The notes beneath the pieces were generated by a model that ran no database searches, was not told where the DNA came from, and was given only the letters and a program-made list of their open reading frames with translations. This document shows positions 1 through 5,396 of a DNA stretch of 5,396 nt, in pieces. The DNA lies in NCBI GenBank assembly GCA_002403445.1, contig DHHU01000072.1, positions 67,046 through 72,441 of the forward strand, in the 5' to 3' direction. The stretch comes from Salinisphaeraceae bacterium UBA4764 (GTDB lineage Bacteria; Pseudomonadota; Gammaproteobacteria; Nevskiales; Salinisphaeraceae). The translations under genes were made by a program, and so were the position numbers. How positions within the stretch are numbered: the first letter of the stretch is position 1; every line of letters starts with the position of its first letter.

Positions 1-168
1 GATCCAGTATCGGCAAATGAATCAGCCGACAAACCTTCGGCTTCTTCGACAAACGAGCACAGTTTACGGGCCCACACAAAAGAAGATGGCAAGAAAAACA
101 GCGGTGAGCTAAAACAAGTTGAAACTCGCACCACCGGCAACGGCAACGACGATGCCACTACTGAATAA
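1..168 (+). CDS. rne: C-terminal end of a charged low-complexity protein, probably ribonuclease E (partial)
   Basis: The plus-strand frame starting at base 1 is open for 55 codons and ends at TAA (166-168); the start lies outside the window. The peptide is hydrophilic and rich in Asp, Glu, Lys, Ser, Thr and Asn, with no hydrophobic segment and no recognisable domain. It ends in a Gly/Asn/Asp/Thr-rich stretch (TGNGNDDATTE). Such tails are typical of the disordered C-terminal scaffold of RNase E, the endonuclease that initiates mRNA decay and assembles the degradosome. The identification rests mainly on context: in Pseudomonas-type genomes rne lies next to the phosphatase-kdsB-lpxK cluster. A different protein with a disordered tail cannot be excluded. 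That this is a real coding end is fairly likely; the name rne is an inference. Confidence 0.5.
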   Translation, partial: DPVSANESADKPSASSTNEHSLRAHTKEDGKKNSGELKQVETRTTGNGNDDATTE

Positions 169-201
169 AACGTTTTAGCCGAGTCGCAATTTCAAGACCT
201 A

Positions 202-219
202 CGCCTCTCAACCAAGGCG
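202..219. terminator. weak hairpin between two convergent genes, possible terminator
   Basis: CGCCT (202-206) and AGGCG (215-219) form a 5-bp stem with an 8-nt loop that covers the phosphatase stop codon. It lies at the convergent junction, where transcription from both sides should end. No T-run follows directly on either strand. On the minus strand the next T-rich sequence is the AAAACGTTTT palindrome at 167-176, which is too far away for a classical intrinsic terminator. The position suggests termination, but the structure is weak. Confidence 0.2.
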
Positions 220-702
220 AGATTGTAATACCTTAATCAGGGCATCGGTACCGTCATTGACGAGCGCAAAAACCTGATCAAAACCTTCAGGGCCGCCGGC
301 ATAAGGGTCTGGTACCCCGGGGGGATACCTGCTTGCCTCGTAACACCAATCAGTAAATAGGGAAATCCGCTCCGTCGATAACTCATTTGCAATCGCCAAA
401 CTCTGCAGATCGGCGAGGTTTTCGTTATCCATAGCCAAAACGTAGTCGGTCGTCGCGAGATCGGCAACCGTGACTTGACGGGCCCGAAGGTCGTCGATCG
501 ATATGCCGTGGAATTTTGTCGTGGCGCGCGCTCGCCTGTCAGGCGCGGCACCCAAGTGCCAATCGCCAGTTCCCGCTGAATCGACCTGAATGCGGCCGGC
601 GAGTCCGGCTGCGTGGATCTTGGCACGCAACACGCCGTGCGCCGTGGGTGAGCGGCAGATATTGCCTAGGCAAACAAAGAGTACCGAAACTTTATTTTTC
701 AT
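208..702 (-). CDS. low-molecular-weight protein tyrosine phosphatase
   Basis: The 164-residue product is a complete LMW-PTP, a cytoplasmic phosphatase that removes phosphate from phosphotyrosine through a cysteine-phosphate intermediate. The P-loop near the N-terminus reads CLGNICRS, giving nucleophile Cys11 and phosphate-binding Arg17 (CX5R). The general-acid loop is DPYAGG, with Asp132. A DSAGTGDWHLG segment (41-51) and an AMDNEN segment (90-95) also fit the family. The length matches the usual 150-165 residues. The ATG (702-700) overlaps the kdsB TGA by 4 nt (ATGA), so it is probably translated by coupling. Bacterial members often dephosphorylate tyrosine kinases that control exopolysaccharide export (Wzb/Ptp type), but no kinase or polysaccharide gene is visible here. 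The target is unknown and an envelope role is inferred from the operon. It is the last gene of the cluster. Confidence 0.93.
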   Translation of the reverse strand: MKNKVSVLFVCLGNICRSPTAHGVLRAKIHAAGLAGRIQVDSAGTGDWHLGAAPDRRARATTKFHGISIDDLRARQVTVADLATTDYVLAMDNENLADLQSLAIANELSTERISLFTDWCYEASRYPPGVPDPYAGGPEGFDQVFALVNDGTDALIKVLQSRLG

Positions 703-1457
703 CGGGTTCCAAGCTGTTGCATTGCAGAGTAAACGCGCTCGAGATCGGCTTCGACATCGACACCCGGGCCCGGCAAAACACAGGCGTCTACTACGCTCAT
801 GGTTTGACCGATGGTCAACGCTCTGAGTTGTTCCAGTTTTTCTTGAGTTTCCAACTCAGCAACGGGGGCTGCTGAGAGGCGGCGAAGTGCCGCGACGCGG
901 TACGCGTATATTCCGATATGCCGGCGCGCCACCTCTGGTTTCTGATGCCCCTCTCCATCACGATTATATGGAATGGCAGCCCGGCTGAAATAAAGCGCCC
1001 GACCCTGACCGTCCCGCACCACCTTAACCACCTCAGGACTCAACCAAGCATCGACCTCGGCTATTGGCGCCGCAGCGGTCGCAAGATCCGCTGCCTGATC
1101 GTTTGTCAAAGTCTCGGCGACCTGTCGAACCAGAGCCGGCGGCATCAACGGCTCGTCGCCCTGCACATTCACCACAACCTGATTATCAGGCCATTGAGAC
1201 CTCTCGGCCAACTCGGCGATACGATCCGTGCCGGAGGCGTGATCAGCGCGAGTCATTGCAGCTTTGGCGCCCGCTTGATGGGCGGACTCGGCCACTTGTT
1301 CATTATCAGTCGCGACTTGCACCTCCCAACCGCAACGCAAGCTGGCAAGAACGGTATGCGCGATCAGGGGTCTGCCATCGATCATACGCAACATCTTGCC
1401 GGGCAGCCGAGTACTACCGAAGCGGGCTGGGATAACGATGATCGGCGGTCGTTCCAT
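699..1457 (-). CDS. kdsB: 3-deoxy-manno-octulosonate cytidylyltransferase (CMP-Kdo synthetase)
   Basis: KdsB transfers CMP from CTP to Kdo in the cytoplasm, making CMP-Kdo for the Kdo transferase that acts on the lipid A precursor. With the start at 1457 the protein has 252 residues, close to the usual 245-255. Motifs in order: PARFGSTRLPGK (10-21), the nucleotide-binding loop; NVQGDEP (97-103), with the metal-binding Asp; YFSRAAIP (156-163); RHIGIYAYR (179-187); LETQEKLEQLR (202-212); and GVDVEADLERV (232-242), with the second metal-binding Asp. I chose ATG 1457 because the family begins just before the IPAR motif and because this ATG follows the lpxK stop by one base (TGATATG). An in-frame ATG at 1496 would add 13 residues and overlap lpxK by 38 nt. 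It has an AGGA about 11 nt upstream, whereas 1457 has no clear ribosome site, so the start is not settled. The 3' end overlaps the phosphatase start. Confidence 0.95.
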   Translation of the reverse strand: MERPPIIVIPARFGSTRLPGKMLRMIDGRPLIAHTVLASLRCGWEVQVATDNEQVAESAHQAGAKAAMTRADHASGTDRIAELAERSQWPDNQVVVNVQGDEPLMPPALVRQVAETLTNDQAADLATAAAPIAEVDAWLSPEVVKVVRDGQGRALYFSRAAIPYNRDGEGHQKPEVARRHIGIYAYRVAALRRLSAAPVAELETQEKLEQLRALTIGQTMSVVDACVLPGPGVDVEADLERVYSAMQQLGTR

Positions 1458-1458
1458 A

Positions 1459-2442
1459 TCAATTGCGAATAGTGTGGATTTCTGTCTCGATAGCATTCAT
1501 AAGGTCATCCTGAACCTCATCCGCAAACTGGATGGACACCACTATGGACCAAGCACGCTCAGCCTGACTCGAGGGCCACTTCACGGCATCCTTATCGGTC
1601 ATCAAAACCGGCAACTCTGAAGCCAACAATTTCGACGGCGGCTGACTGTGGTCACCGGGCCGGTATGCCTTGTATACGATATTTGCGTGATCGAGTCGTG
1701 AAAAAAATCGCTCCGGATGGGCAATACCCGCCAACGCGGCAACTGGCGACCCGGAAAATGCTGCCAGCGGGCGGCGCTCTCCCGTCGCTAGATTGCGAGG
1801 CATTTCAGGAACCAGAATGAAATCACGATCCGGACCTTGCGAGAGTACCCGGTTGACGCTTGTCAGGCGGGCCACCGGCTCACGCAGTGGACCAGCCGGT
1901 AGACACCAGCCGTTACCGAACCCGCGTTCGGCGTCAACCAGCGCAATCTCGAACCGGCGCGCCAAGCGTCTATGTTGTAGTCCGTCGTCAGCCAATATTA
2001 CGTCAACGTTGTTCACATTAATTAAATAACGCGCGCCGCGCACTCGATCAGGATCAACAACCACGGGCAGGCCCGTTCGACAAGCAATCATTACGGGTTC
2101 GTCACCTGCCAAGGCCGCATCGGTGTCCGGCATCACGCGCATTGGAAATAGAGTCCTGCGAGCCTTTGCCGCGCCGTAGCCGCGCGCCACAATGCCCACA
2201 CGCCAGCCGCGCGCGGTCAGTAACCTGGAGAGTTTCATAACCATGGGTGTTTTGCCGTTGCCGCCAATATCTATATTGCCGACAACGACGACCGGCGTCC
2301 CAACACCGTAGCTTGTGAGCCAGCCATTATCGTAAGCCCGATTTCGTAACGCCATGACACCCGAATAGAGATAACCCAATGGCTTCAGAGCGGTCGATGG
2401 ATCGCTGTCGTACCAGTGTTTTTGAAGCCCATGCCTGATCAC
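1459..2442 (-). CDS. lpxK: tetraacyldisaccharide 4'-kinase
   Basis: LpxK phosphorylates the 4' position of the tetraacylated disaccharide-1-phosphate to give lipid IVA, at the cytoplasmic face of the inner membrane. The 327 residues match the usual 325-340. An N-terminal amphipathic or membrane-associated helix (about 18-36) precedes the P-loop GNIDIGGNGKTP (55-66). Further motifs are VARGYG (85-90), AGDEPVMIA (112-120), VVVDPDRV (127-134), the kinase signature DDGLQH (152-157), AGIAHPERFF (238-247) and MTDKDAVKW (281-289). The start codon is GTG at 2442-2440, sharing GTGA with the msbA stop, so translation is probably coupled to msbA. No strong ribosome site is visible before it, only a weak GTGAG. 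No in-frame ATG lies near the conserved N-terminus, and Met29 would remove the membrane helix. msbA-lpxK is the widely conserved order. Confidence 0.96.
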   Translation of the reverse strand: MIRHGLQKHWYDSDPSTALKPLGYLYSGVMALRNRAYDNGWLTSYGVGTPVVVVGNIDIGGNGKTPMVMKLSRLLTARGWRVGIVARGYGAAKARRTLFPMRVMPDTDAALAGDEPVMIACRTGLPVVVDPDRVRGARYLINVNNVDVILADDGLQHRRLARRFEIALVDAERGFGNGWCLPAGPLREPVARLTSVNRVLSQGPDRDFILVPEMPRNLATGERRPLAAFSGSPVAALAGIAHPERFFSRLDHANIVYKAYRPGDHSQPPSKLLASELPVLMTDKDAVKWPSSQAERAWSIVVSIQFADEVQDDLMNAIETEIHTIRN

Positions 2443-4205
2443 GCGTTCTCACGACCAAACTGGCTTTCATACAGATTTTTATAGACACCGCCACGGGCCA
2501 GCAGGGATTGGTGTGTGCCCGCATCGACTACGCAGCCTTCGTCTAACACCAGAATCTGATCTGCATGAGTAATTGTCGACAGGCGATGGGCGATGACAAA
2601 CGTAGTTCGATCGGCCATGAGGTCGGCCAAAGCGGCCTGAATGGCGCGTTCACTATCACTGTCGAGCGCGGATGTGGCTTCATCCAAAAGCAGGATAGGC
2701 GCATCCTTCAAAACGGCCCGCGCGATGGCAAGTCGCTGGCGCTGACCGCCCGATAGGCGCAGACCATTTTGCCCCACCTGGGCGTCATAACCGCCCGGCA
2801 AACTGTTGATGAACTCGTCGGCGCGGGCTCGTTTTGCTGCGTTCACCACGGTCTCGCGACTAGCGCCTGCAAGCGCACCGTAGGCAATGTTCGCGGCCAC
2901 TGTATCGTTGAAGAGTACGACATCCTGCTCGACAAGTGCGATATTGCGCCGCAGATCAGCCAGTGGGAGCTCGCGCGTGTCCACGCCGTCGACACTAATG
3001 TGTCCGTCGATTGGGTCATGAAAACGTGGAAGCAACGACACGAGCGTCGACTTGCCGCTGCCAGAGCGCCCTACGATGGCTAGCGTCTGTCCAGCGTCTA
3101 CTTTTAGATCAATACCGCGCAAGACATTGATTGAGGTCTCGGGATAACAAAACCAGACATTTGAGTAAGCAATATGCCCTGTGGCCCGGTTCAACGGGAT
3201 ATTGCCTCCGGCACTCTCTGCTGGCTGATCAAGAAACGCAAAGATAGCACTGGCTGCAGCCATACCGGACTGGAGCAAAGCATTGACCTTAGTCAGGTGT
3301 TTGACTGGGCCCATAAGCCCAATCATCGCGCCAAAATAAGTTGCAACATCACCGGAACTCATCACGCCGCCTCCGGTATTGTGCACTGCCATAGAGACGA
3401 CGAAAGCCACTGCCACTGCCCCCAGAATCTGGGTTACGGGCACGCTCGCCGCACTCGTGGCCGCTTTACGCGTAGCCATTCGCCGGTTGTGATCATTGGT
3501 TTTTCGAAACGTTGCCGACTCGGCTTGCTGTCCGGAGAATATCTTGATAACCCGTTGCGATTTCAGGGCCTGCTCGCTGAGATGTGTGATGTCGCCCATG
3601 GAACTTTGAATCCGTTCGCTGTAACGTCTAAAACGCCGCGCCACGGCGGCAAGAACCCAAGCGATTGGAGGGACCACGGCGAGTGTGATCAACGTCAACG
3701 ACCAATTGATCCAGAACATCAGCCCCAGAAAACCAATAATCCGTAGCGAGTCCTGGATCAGGAATGTGATGGCGCGGGTGGCGGCGCCACGCAGTTGATC
3801 GGTGTAGTACGTGAGTTGAGCAGTAATGCGGCCGGTAGTCTGACGATCAAAGAAACTGCTGGGCAGCATCAGACTATGCCCAAACAAATCCTGCCGAATC
3901 CAGAACACTACCCGGTTGGCGATAACTTCCAAGCCGTAATTGCTCAAAAATCCAGCGACACCGCGGACACAAAAAAGCAACAGGATAAAAACCGGCAGCC
4001 AGCGAATCACCCATGGGTCGCGATTGACGATGCCACCGTTCAACAGGGGTTTTAGCGTATAGACAAGCGCCGTATCCGTCGAGGCATAAACCACCATCGC
4101 CAGCCCGGCAGCGCCAAGCGCCATTCTGTAGTGCCAAGTATAGGCCAGTAACCGTGGATAGATTCGCCGCATCGATTCATGATCGGCCGTATCGACTGTC
4201 GTCAA
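2439..4205 (-). CDS. msbA: lipid A export ABC transporter, ATP-binding and permease protein MsbA
   Basis: MsbA is a homodimeric inner-membrane flippase that uses ATP to move lipid A-core from the cytoplasmic to the periplasmic leaflet. The 588 residues form one half-transporter (family about 580). Six membrane helices fall near 26-48, 65-88, 142-163, 166-190, 252-275 and 280-305. The ATPase domain follows with Walker A GRSGSGKST (379-387), Q-loop Gln427 in VEQDVVLFNDTV, signature LSGGQ (484-488), Walker B ILLLDE (504-509), D-loop SALD (512-515) and switch His540 (VIAHRLST). STDTALVYTLKPLL (42-55) matches the start of MsbA proteins and separates it from generic exporters. The start is TTG at 4205-4203, supported by AAAGG 8 nt upstream and by alignment with the usual N-terminus. 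ATG at 4172 (Met12) is a shorter alternative without a ribosome site. It is the first recognisable gene of the operon. Confidence 0.95.
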   Translation of the reverse strand: MTTVDTADHESMRRIYPRLLAYTWHYRMALGAAGLAMVVYASTDTALVYTLKPLLNGGIVNRDPWVIRWLPVFILLLFCVRGVAGFLSNYGLEVIANRVVFWIRQDLFGHSLMLPSSFFDRQTTGRITAQLTYYTDQLRGAATRAITFLIQDSLRIIGFLGLMFWINWSLTLITLAVVPPIAWVLAAVARRFRRYSERIQSSMGDITHLSEQALKSQRVIKIFSGQQAESATFRKTNDHNRRMATRKAATSAASVPVTQILGAVAVAFVVSMAVHNTGGGVMSSGDVATYFGAMIGLMGPVKHLTKVNALLQSGMAAASAIFAFLDQPAESAGGNIPLNRATGHIAYSNVWFCYPETSINVLRGIDLKVDAGQTLAIVGRSGSGKSTLVSLLPRFHDPIDGHISVDGVDTRELPLADLRRNIALVEQDVVLFNDTVAANIAYGALAGASRETVVNAAKRARADEFINSLPGGYDAQVGQNGLRLSGGQRQRLAIARAVLKDAPILLLDEATSALDSDSERAIQAALADLMADRTTFVIAHRLSTITHADQILVLDEGCVVDAGTHQSLLARGGVYKNLYESQFGRENA

Positions 4206-4213
4206 ACACCTAA

Positions 4214-4218
4214 CCTTT
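4214..4218 (-). promoter_or_regulatory. ribosome binding site deciding the TTG start of msbA
   Basis: On the minus strand AAAGG lies 8 nt upstream of the TTG at 4205. The downstream ATG at 4172 has no purine-rich stretch at a suitable distance. This supports the non-ATG start and the longer N-terminus. Confidence 0.5.
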
Positions 4219-4267
4219 GATATTGGCGGTTCGTTATTCAGACAACCGCGAAAACCTGATTGATGGC

Positions 4268-4273
4268 ATTGTA
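4268..4273 (-). promoter_or_regulatory. candidate -10 element for the msbA operon
   Basis: TACAAT on the minus strand differs from TATAAT at one position and lies about 62 bp upstream of the msbA start. No convincing -35 hexamer sits 16-18 bp further upstream; the best nearby one, TTGTCA at 4311-4306, is too far away. The operon must have a promoter in this non-coding stretch unless it is read through from outside, but this site is only a weak candidate. Confidence 0.15.
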
Positions 4274-4562
4274 AGGTAATGGCCTACGTGACCATTGCCA
4301 CGCTTGACAATAGTCGAGGTGCCAGTTTGATAAATTATTCGATTGCCCACTCGAAGCGTGATGGCTCCGTCATTTGCCGTATCCACACTTTAAACTTGAT
4401 AGGACCGCAAACGTCGAAAAACGACCGACACGGTGAATCCCCCAATGTTATGTCAGCTGGAGGAGATGGTCACAAAACGGCTTTCAGTGGCCTCCAAAAT
4501 ATCTTCGAACTCAATGTGCAGCTGCCATGATGCGGTACAACGGGCCCATCGTCGGCTAGATT

Positions 4563-4589
4563 GGGCTCGTCCTCAACCTGAGGTCGCCC
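4563..4589. repeat. inverted repeat (bulged hairpin) with a 5-bp core stem
   Basis: CCTCA (4571-4575) and TGAGG (4579-4583) pair around a 3-nt loop. Beyond a T-T mismatch the stem continues with CG/CG (4568-4569 with 4585-4586) and, past a 2-nt bulge, GGG/CCC (4563-4565 with 4587-4589). An alternative pairing of GGGCCCA (4542-4548) with TGGGCTC (4562-4568), 7 bp including one G-T pair in plus-strand RNA, would compete with it. The function is unknown. Confidence 0.4.
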
Positions 4590-4595
4590 CTGATA

Positions 4596-4618
4596 TGAGT
4601 TGATCTGACATCAACTCA
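4596..4618. repeat. perfect 9-bp inverted repeat with 5-nt spacer
   Basis: TGAGTTGAT (4596-4604) and ATCAACTCA (4610-4618) are exact reverse complements around CTGAC. The repeat starts 7 bp after the neighbouring bulged hairpin. No T-run follows on either strand, so it is not a typical intrinsic terminator. A dyad of this size could be a protein-binding operator or an RNA hairpin. It is about 390 bp upstream of msbA. Confidence 0.5.
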
Positions 4619-4961
4619 ATCCTCGGCTGCAGATCTGGTGCGTTTAATCACAGCGCAGCGGCTAGACACGGCCGTCATCGCTTTTAGACGATAAAGCGCG
4701 AGCTCCTAACGTATCGCCTCCGGCAAAAAGCCACGCAGCCCCTACCATGTGAACCTCTTCATTATATGGGACAAGCCATAACGATATTGGTGGAATAAAC
4801 CGACACAGTCGTACACTGCGGGGCCGGCTATTGGGATAAGCTACAGCATACACCCCAGCCAGAGTCTCGGCGCCAACAGAAACACCGTGGCAAACCATCA
4901 CAGAGCCAGCTCCTAAACAAGTGATAGACAATCACGATCGCTGACACGGTAACAAGCGACA

Positions 4962-4978
4962 GCGCGTGGAGAACGCGC
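4962..4978. repeat. 6-bp GC-rich inverted repeat
   Basis: GCGCGT (4962-4967) and ACGCGC (4973-4978) pair around a 5-nt spacer. No T-run follows. It could be a small operator or chance in a local stretch rich in CGCG. Confidence 0.25.
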
Positions 4979-5086
4979 GCCAGTGCAACTGAGACGAGTA
5001 CGCAGCGCGTGACGTAACGCATAATTTCATTGTTTTAACAAGTATTCAGCGTCGCGAGGCCCAGTAAATAAAGCTGTGTGTTGAAT

Positions 5087-5111
5087 CATGCTATTGCCCC
5101 CTAGAAGCATG
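5087..5111. repeat. inverted repeat just upstream of the transposase start
   Basis: CATGCT (5087-5092) and AGCATG (5106-5111) pair around a 13-nt spacer and end 2 nt before the ATG of the transposase remnant. It may belong to the leader of the insertion sequence, where a hairpin could limit transposase translation. The terminal inverted repeat of the element could not be fixed: the AAGCTGTGTG stretch at 5071-5080 is a possible edge, but the other end is outside the window. Confidence 0.25.
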
Positions 5112-5113
5112 CC

Positions 5114-5396
5114 ATGGCGAAACATAAGCAAGACGTGATCGGTGCCGAGTTGTTAGATCAATTACGGGGCGGCCGGGACGCAAGCACTGGGTTTGAATCC
5201 AACCGTTTAATAGGCGATCAAAAACATGATCGGCGAGGAGCGGATTGTGCTGGATATTCCGGGCGACCGCTACGGCGCTTTTGATCCAGCGCTGATACCC
5301 AAGTACCGGCGCCAATTGCTCGATTTCGACGACATGCGGGCCGTGAGCACCCGCGATAGCCAAGCGCACGTGGGCGAGCTCTATGGCGTCGAGCTA
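5114..5396 (+). pseudogene. IS256-family (mutator-type) transposase remnant, frameshifted, deleted and cut by the window end
   Basis: Two adjoining plus-strand frames together resemble the N-terminal part of IS256-family DDE transposases. The first (ATG 5114 to TGA 5284, 56 codons) begins MAKHKQDVIGAELLDQLRGG, like the family's ELLDQLLAG start, and keeps similarity to about LIGDQK. The second (open from 5214, ATG 5226, to the window end) carries ERIVLDIPGDRYGAFDPALI, FDD and AHVGELYGVEL, matching the family's LDIPRDRNGSFEP, GFDDK and GHLEELYGV blocks. Compared with the usual spacing, about 35 residues seem to be missing where the frame changes near 5205-5240. About 6 more are missing after FDD, where the MYARGM segment should be. 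The catalytic DDE region lies beyond the window. A functional product is very unlikely. The family call is from motif memory, and the deletion sizes are estimates. Confidence 0.82.

Larger units (their letters stand above)
4206..5113. other. gene-poor intergenic stretch upstream of msbA
   Basis: About 0.9 kb without a recognisable gene on either strand. Short open frames exist (4279-4530 plus; 4931-4662 and 5022-4828 minus), but none has a clear ribosome site, and none shows a convincing domain or family signature. The genes that often precede lpxK or msbA in gammaproteobacteria (comEC, exbB/tolQ, exbD) are not here. By eye the base composition is more AT-rich than the operon. The stretch holds the msbA leader, the hairpin cluster at 4542-4618 and smaller dyads. 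It ends at a decayed transposase, so it may be partly eroded mobile or coding DNA. I see no tRNA or known riboswitch in it. Confidence 0.6.

Noticed and set aside
167..176. AAAACGTTTT palindrome just after the first stop codon
   Set aside because: A short AT-rich palindrome with no loop or GC stem, too weak to call as a terminator or binding site alone.
918..1472. Long plus-strand open frames opposite kdsB
   Set aside because: They are antisense shadows of a clearly conserved gene, with no ribosome site and no recognisable protein.
3174..3746. 190-codon plus-strand open frame opposite msbA
   Set aside because: It lies wholly antisense to the MsbA membrane domain, is rich in His/Cys/Arg as expected for a shadow frame, and matches no family I know.
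4279..4530. 83-codon plus-strand open frame upstream of msbA
   Set aside because: No ribosome site, no domain, and average composition. It overlaps the likely msbA promoter region.
4679..4698. CGCTTT/AAAGCG inverted repeat as a possible terminator
   Set aside because: Only 6 bp with an 8-nt loop and no T-run after it. It is compatible with chance in about 1 kb of non-coding DNA.
4828..5022. 64-codon minus-strand frame with a hydrophobic N-terminal stretch
   Set aside because: The first 36 residues could pass for a membrane segment, but the rest is Cys/Trp/Arg-rich noise and there is no ribosome site before the ATG.
5091..5369. 92-codon minus-strand open frame at the right end
   Set aside because: It is antisense to the IS256-type transposase remnant, whose plus-strand motifs explain the sequence better.

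Overview
The window looks like a chromosomal segment of a gammaproteobacterium or a close relative. The evidence is a tightly packed lipid A/Kdo operon (msbA-lpxK-kdsB) followed by a low-molecular-weight protein tyrosine phosphatase gene, all on the minus strand and converging on what looks like the end of rne (RNase E) on the plus strand. From memory, this resembles the rne / murB-ptpA-kdsB-lpxK neighbourhood of Pseudomonas and its relatives, with msbA placed upstream of lpxK as in enterobacteria. The sequence alone does not identify the species.

Layout. Positions 1-168 (+) hold the last 55 codons of a protein with a charged, low-complexity tail, probably RNase E. A gap of 39 bp separates it from the minus-strand cluster, which is transcribed from right to left: msbA (4205-2439), lpxK (2442-1459), kdsB (1457-699) and the phosphatase gene (702-208). 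Every junction is tight. msbA/lpxK overlap by 4 nt (GTGA), lpxK/kdsB are one base apart with the preferred kdsB start, and kdsB/phosphatase overlap by 4 nt (ATGA). This indicates one transcript with translational coupling. Two starts are non-ATG: TTG for msbA and GTG for lpxK.

Function. LpxK adds the 4'-phosphate to the lipid A precursor. KdsB activates Kdo as CMP-Kdo, the donor for the next step. MsbA flips the finished lipid A-core across the inner membrane. The phosphatase has all its catalytic motifs. Its link to envelope or polysaccharide control is inferred only from its position.

Positions 4206-5113 (about 0.9 kb) hold no gene I can recognise. The stretch should contain the operon promoter and has a cluster of inverted repeats at 4542-4618, plus smaller dyads at 4962-4978 and 5087-5111. 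The right end (5114-5396, +) is the broken 5' part of an IS256-family (mutator-type) transposase, frameshifted and with internal deletions, running off the window. I see no convincing undescribed system. The points most worth a second look are the structured non-coding stretch and the decayed insertion sequence beside the envelope operon.
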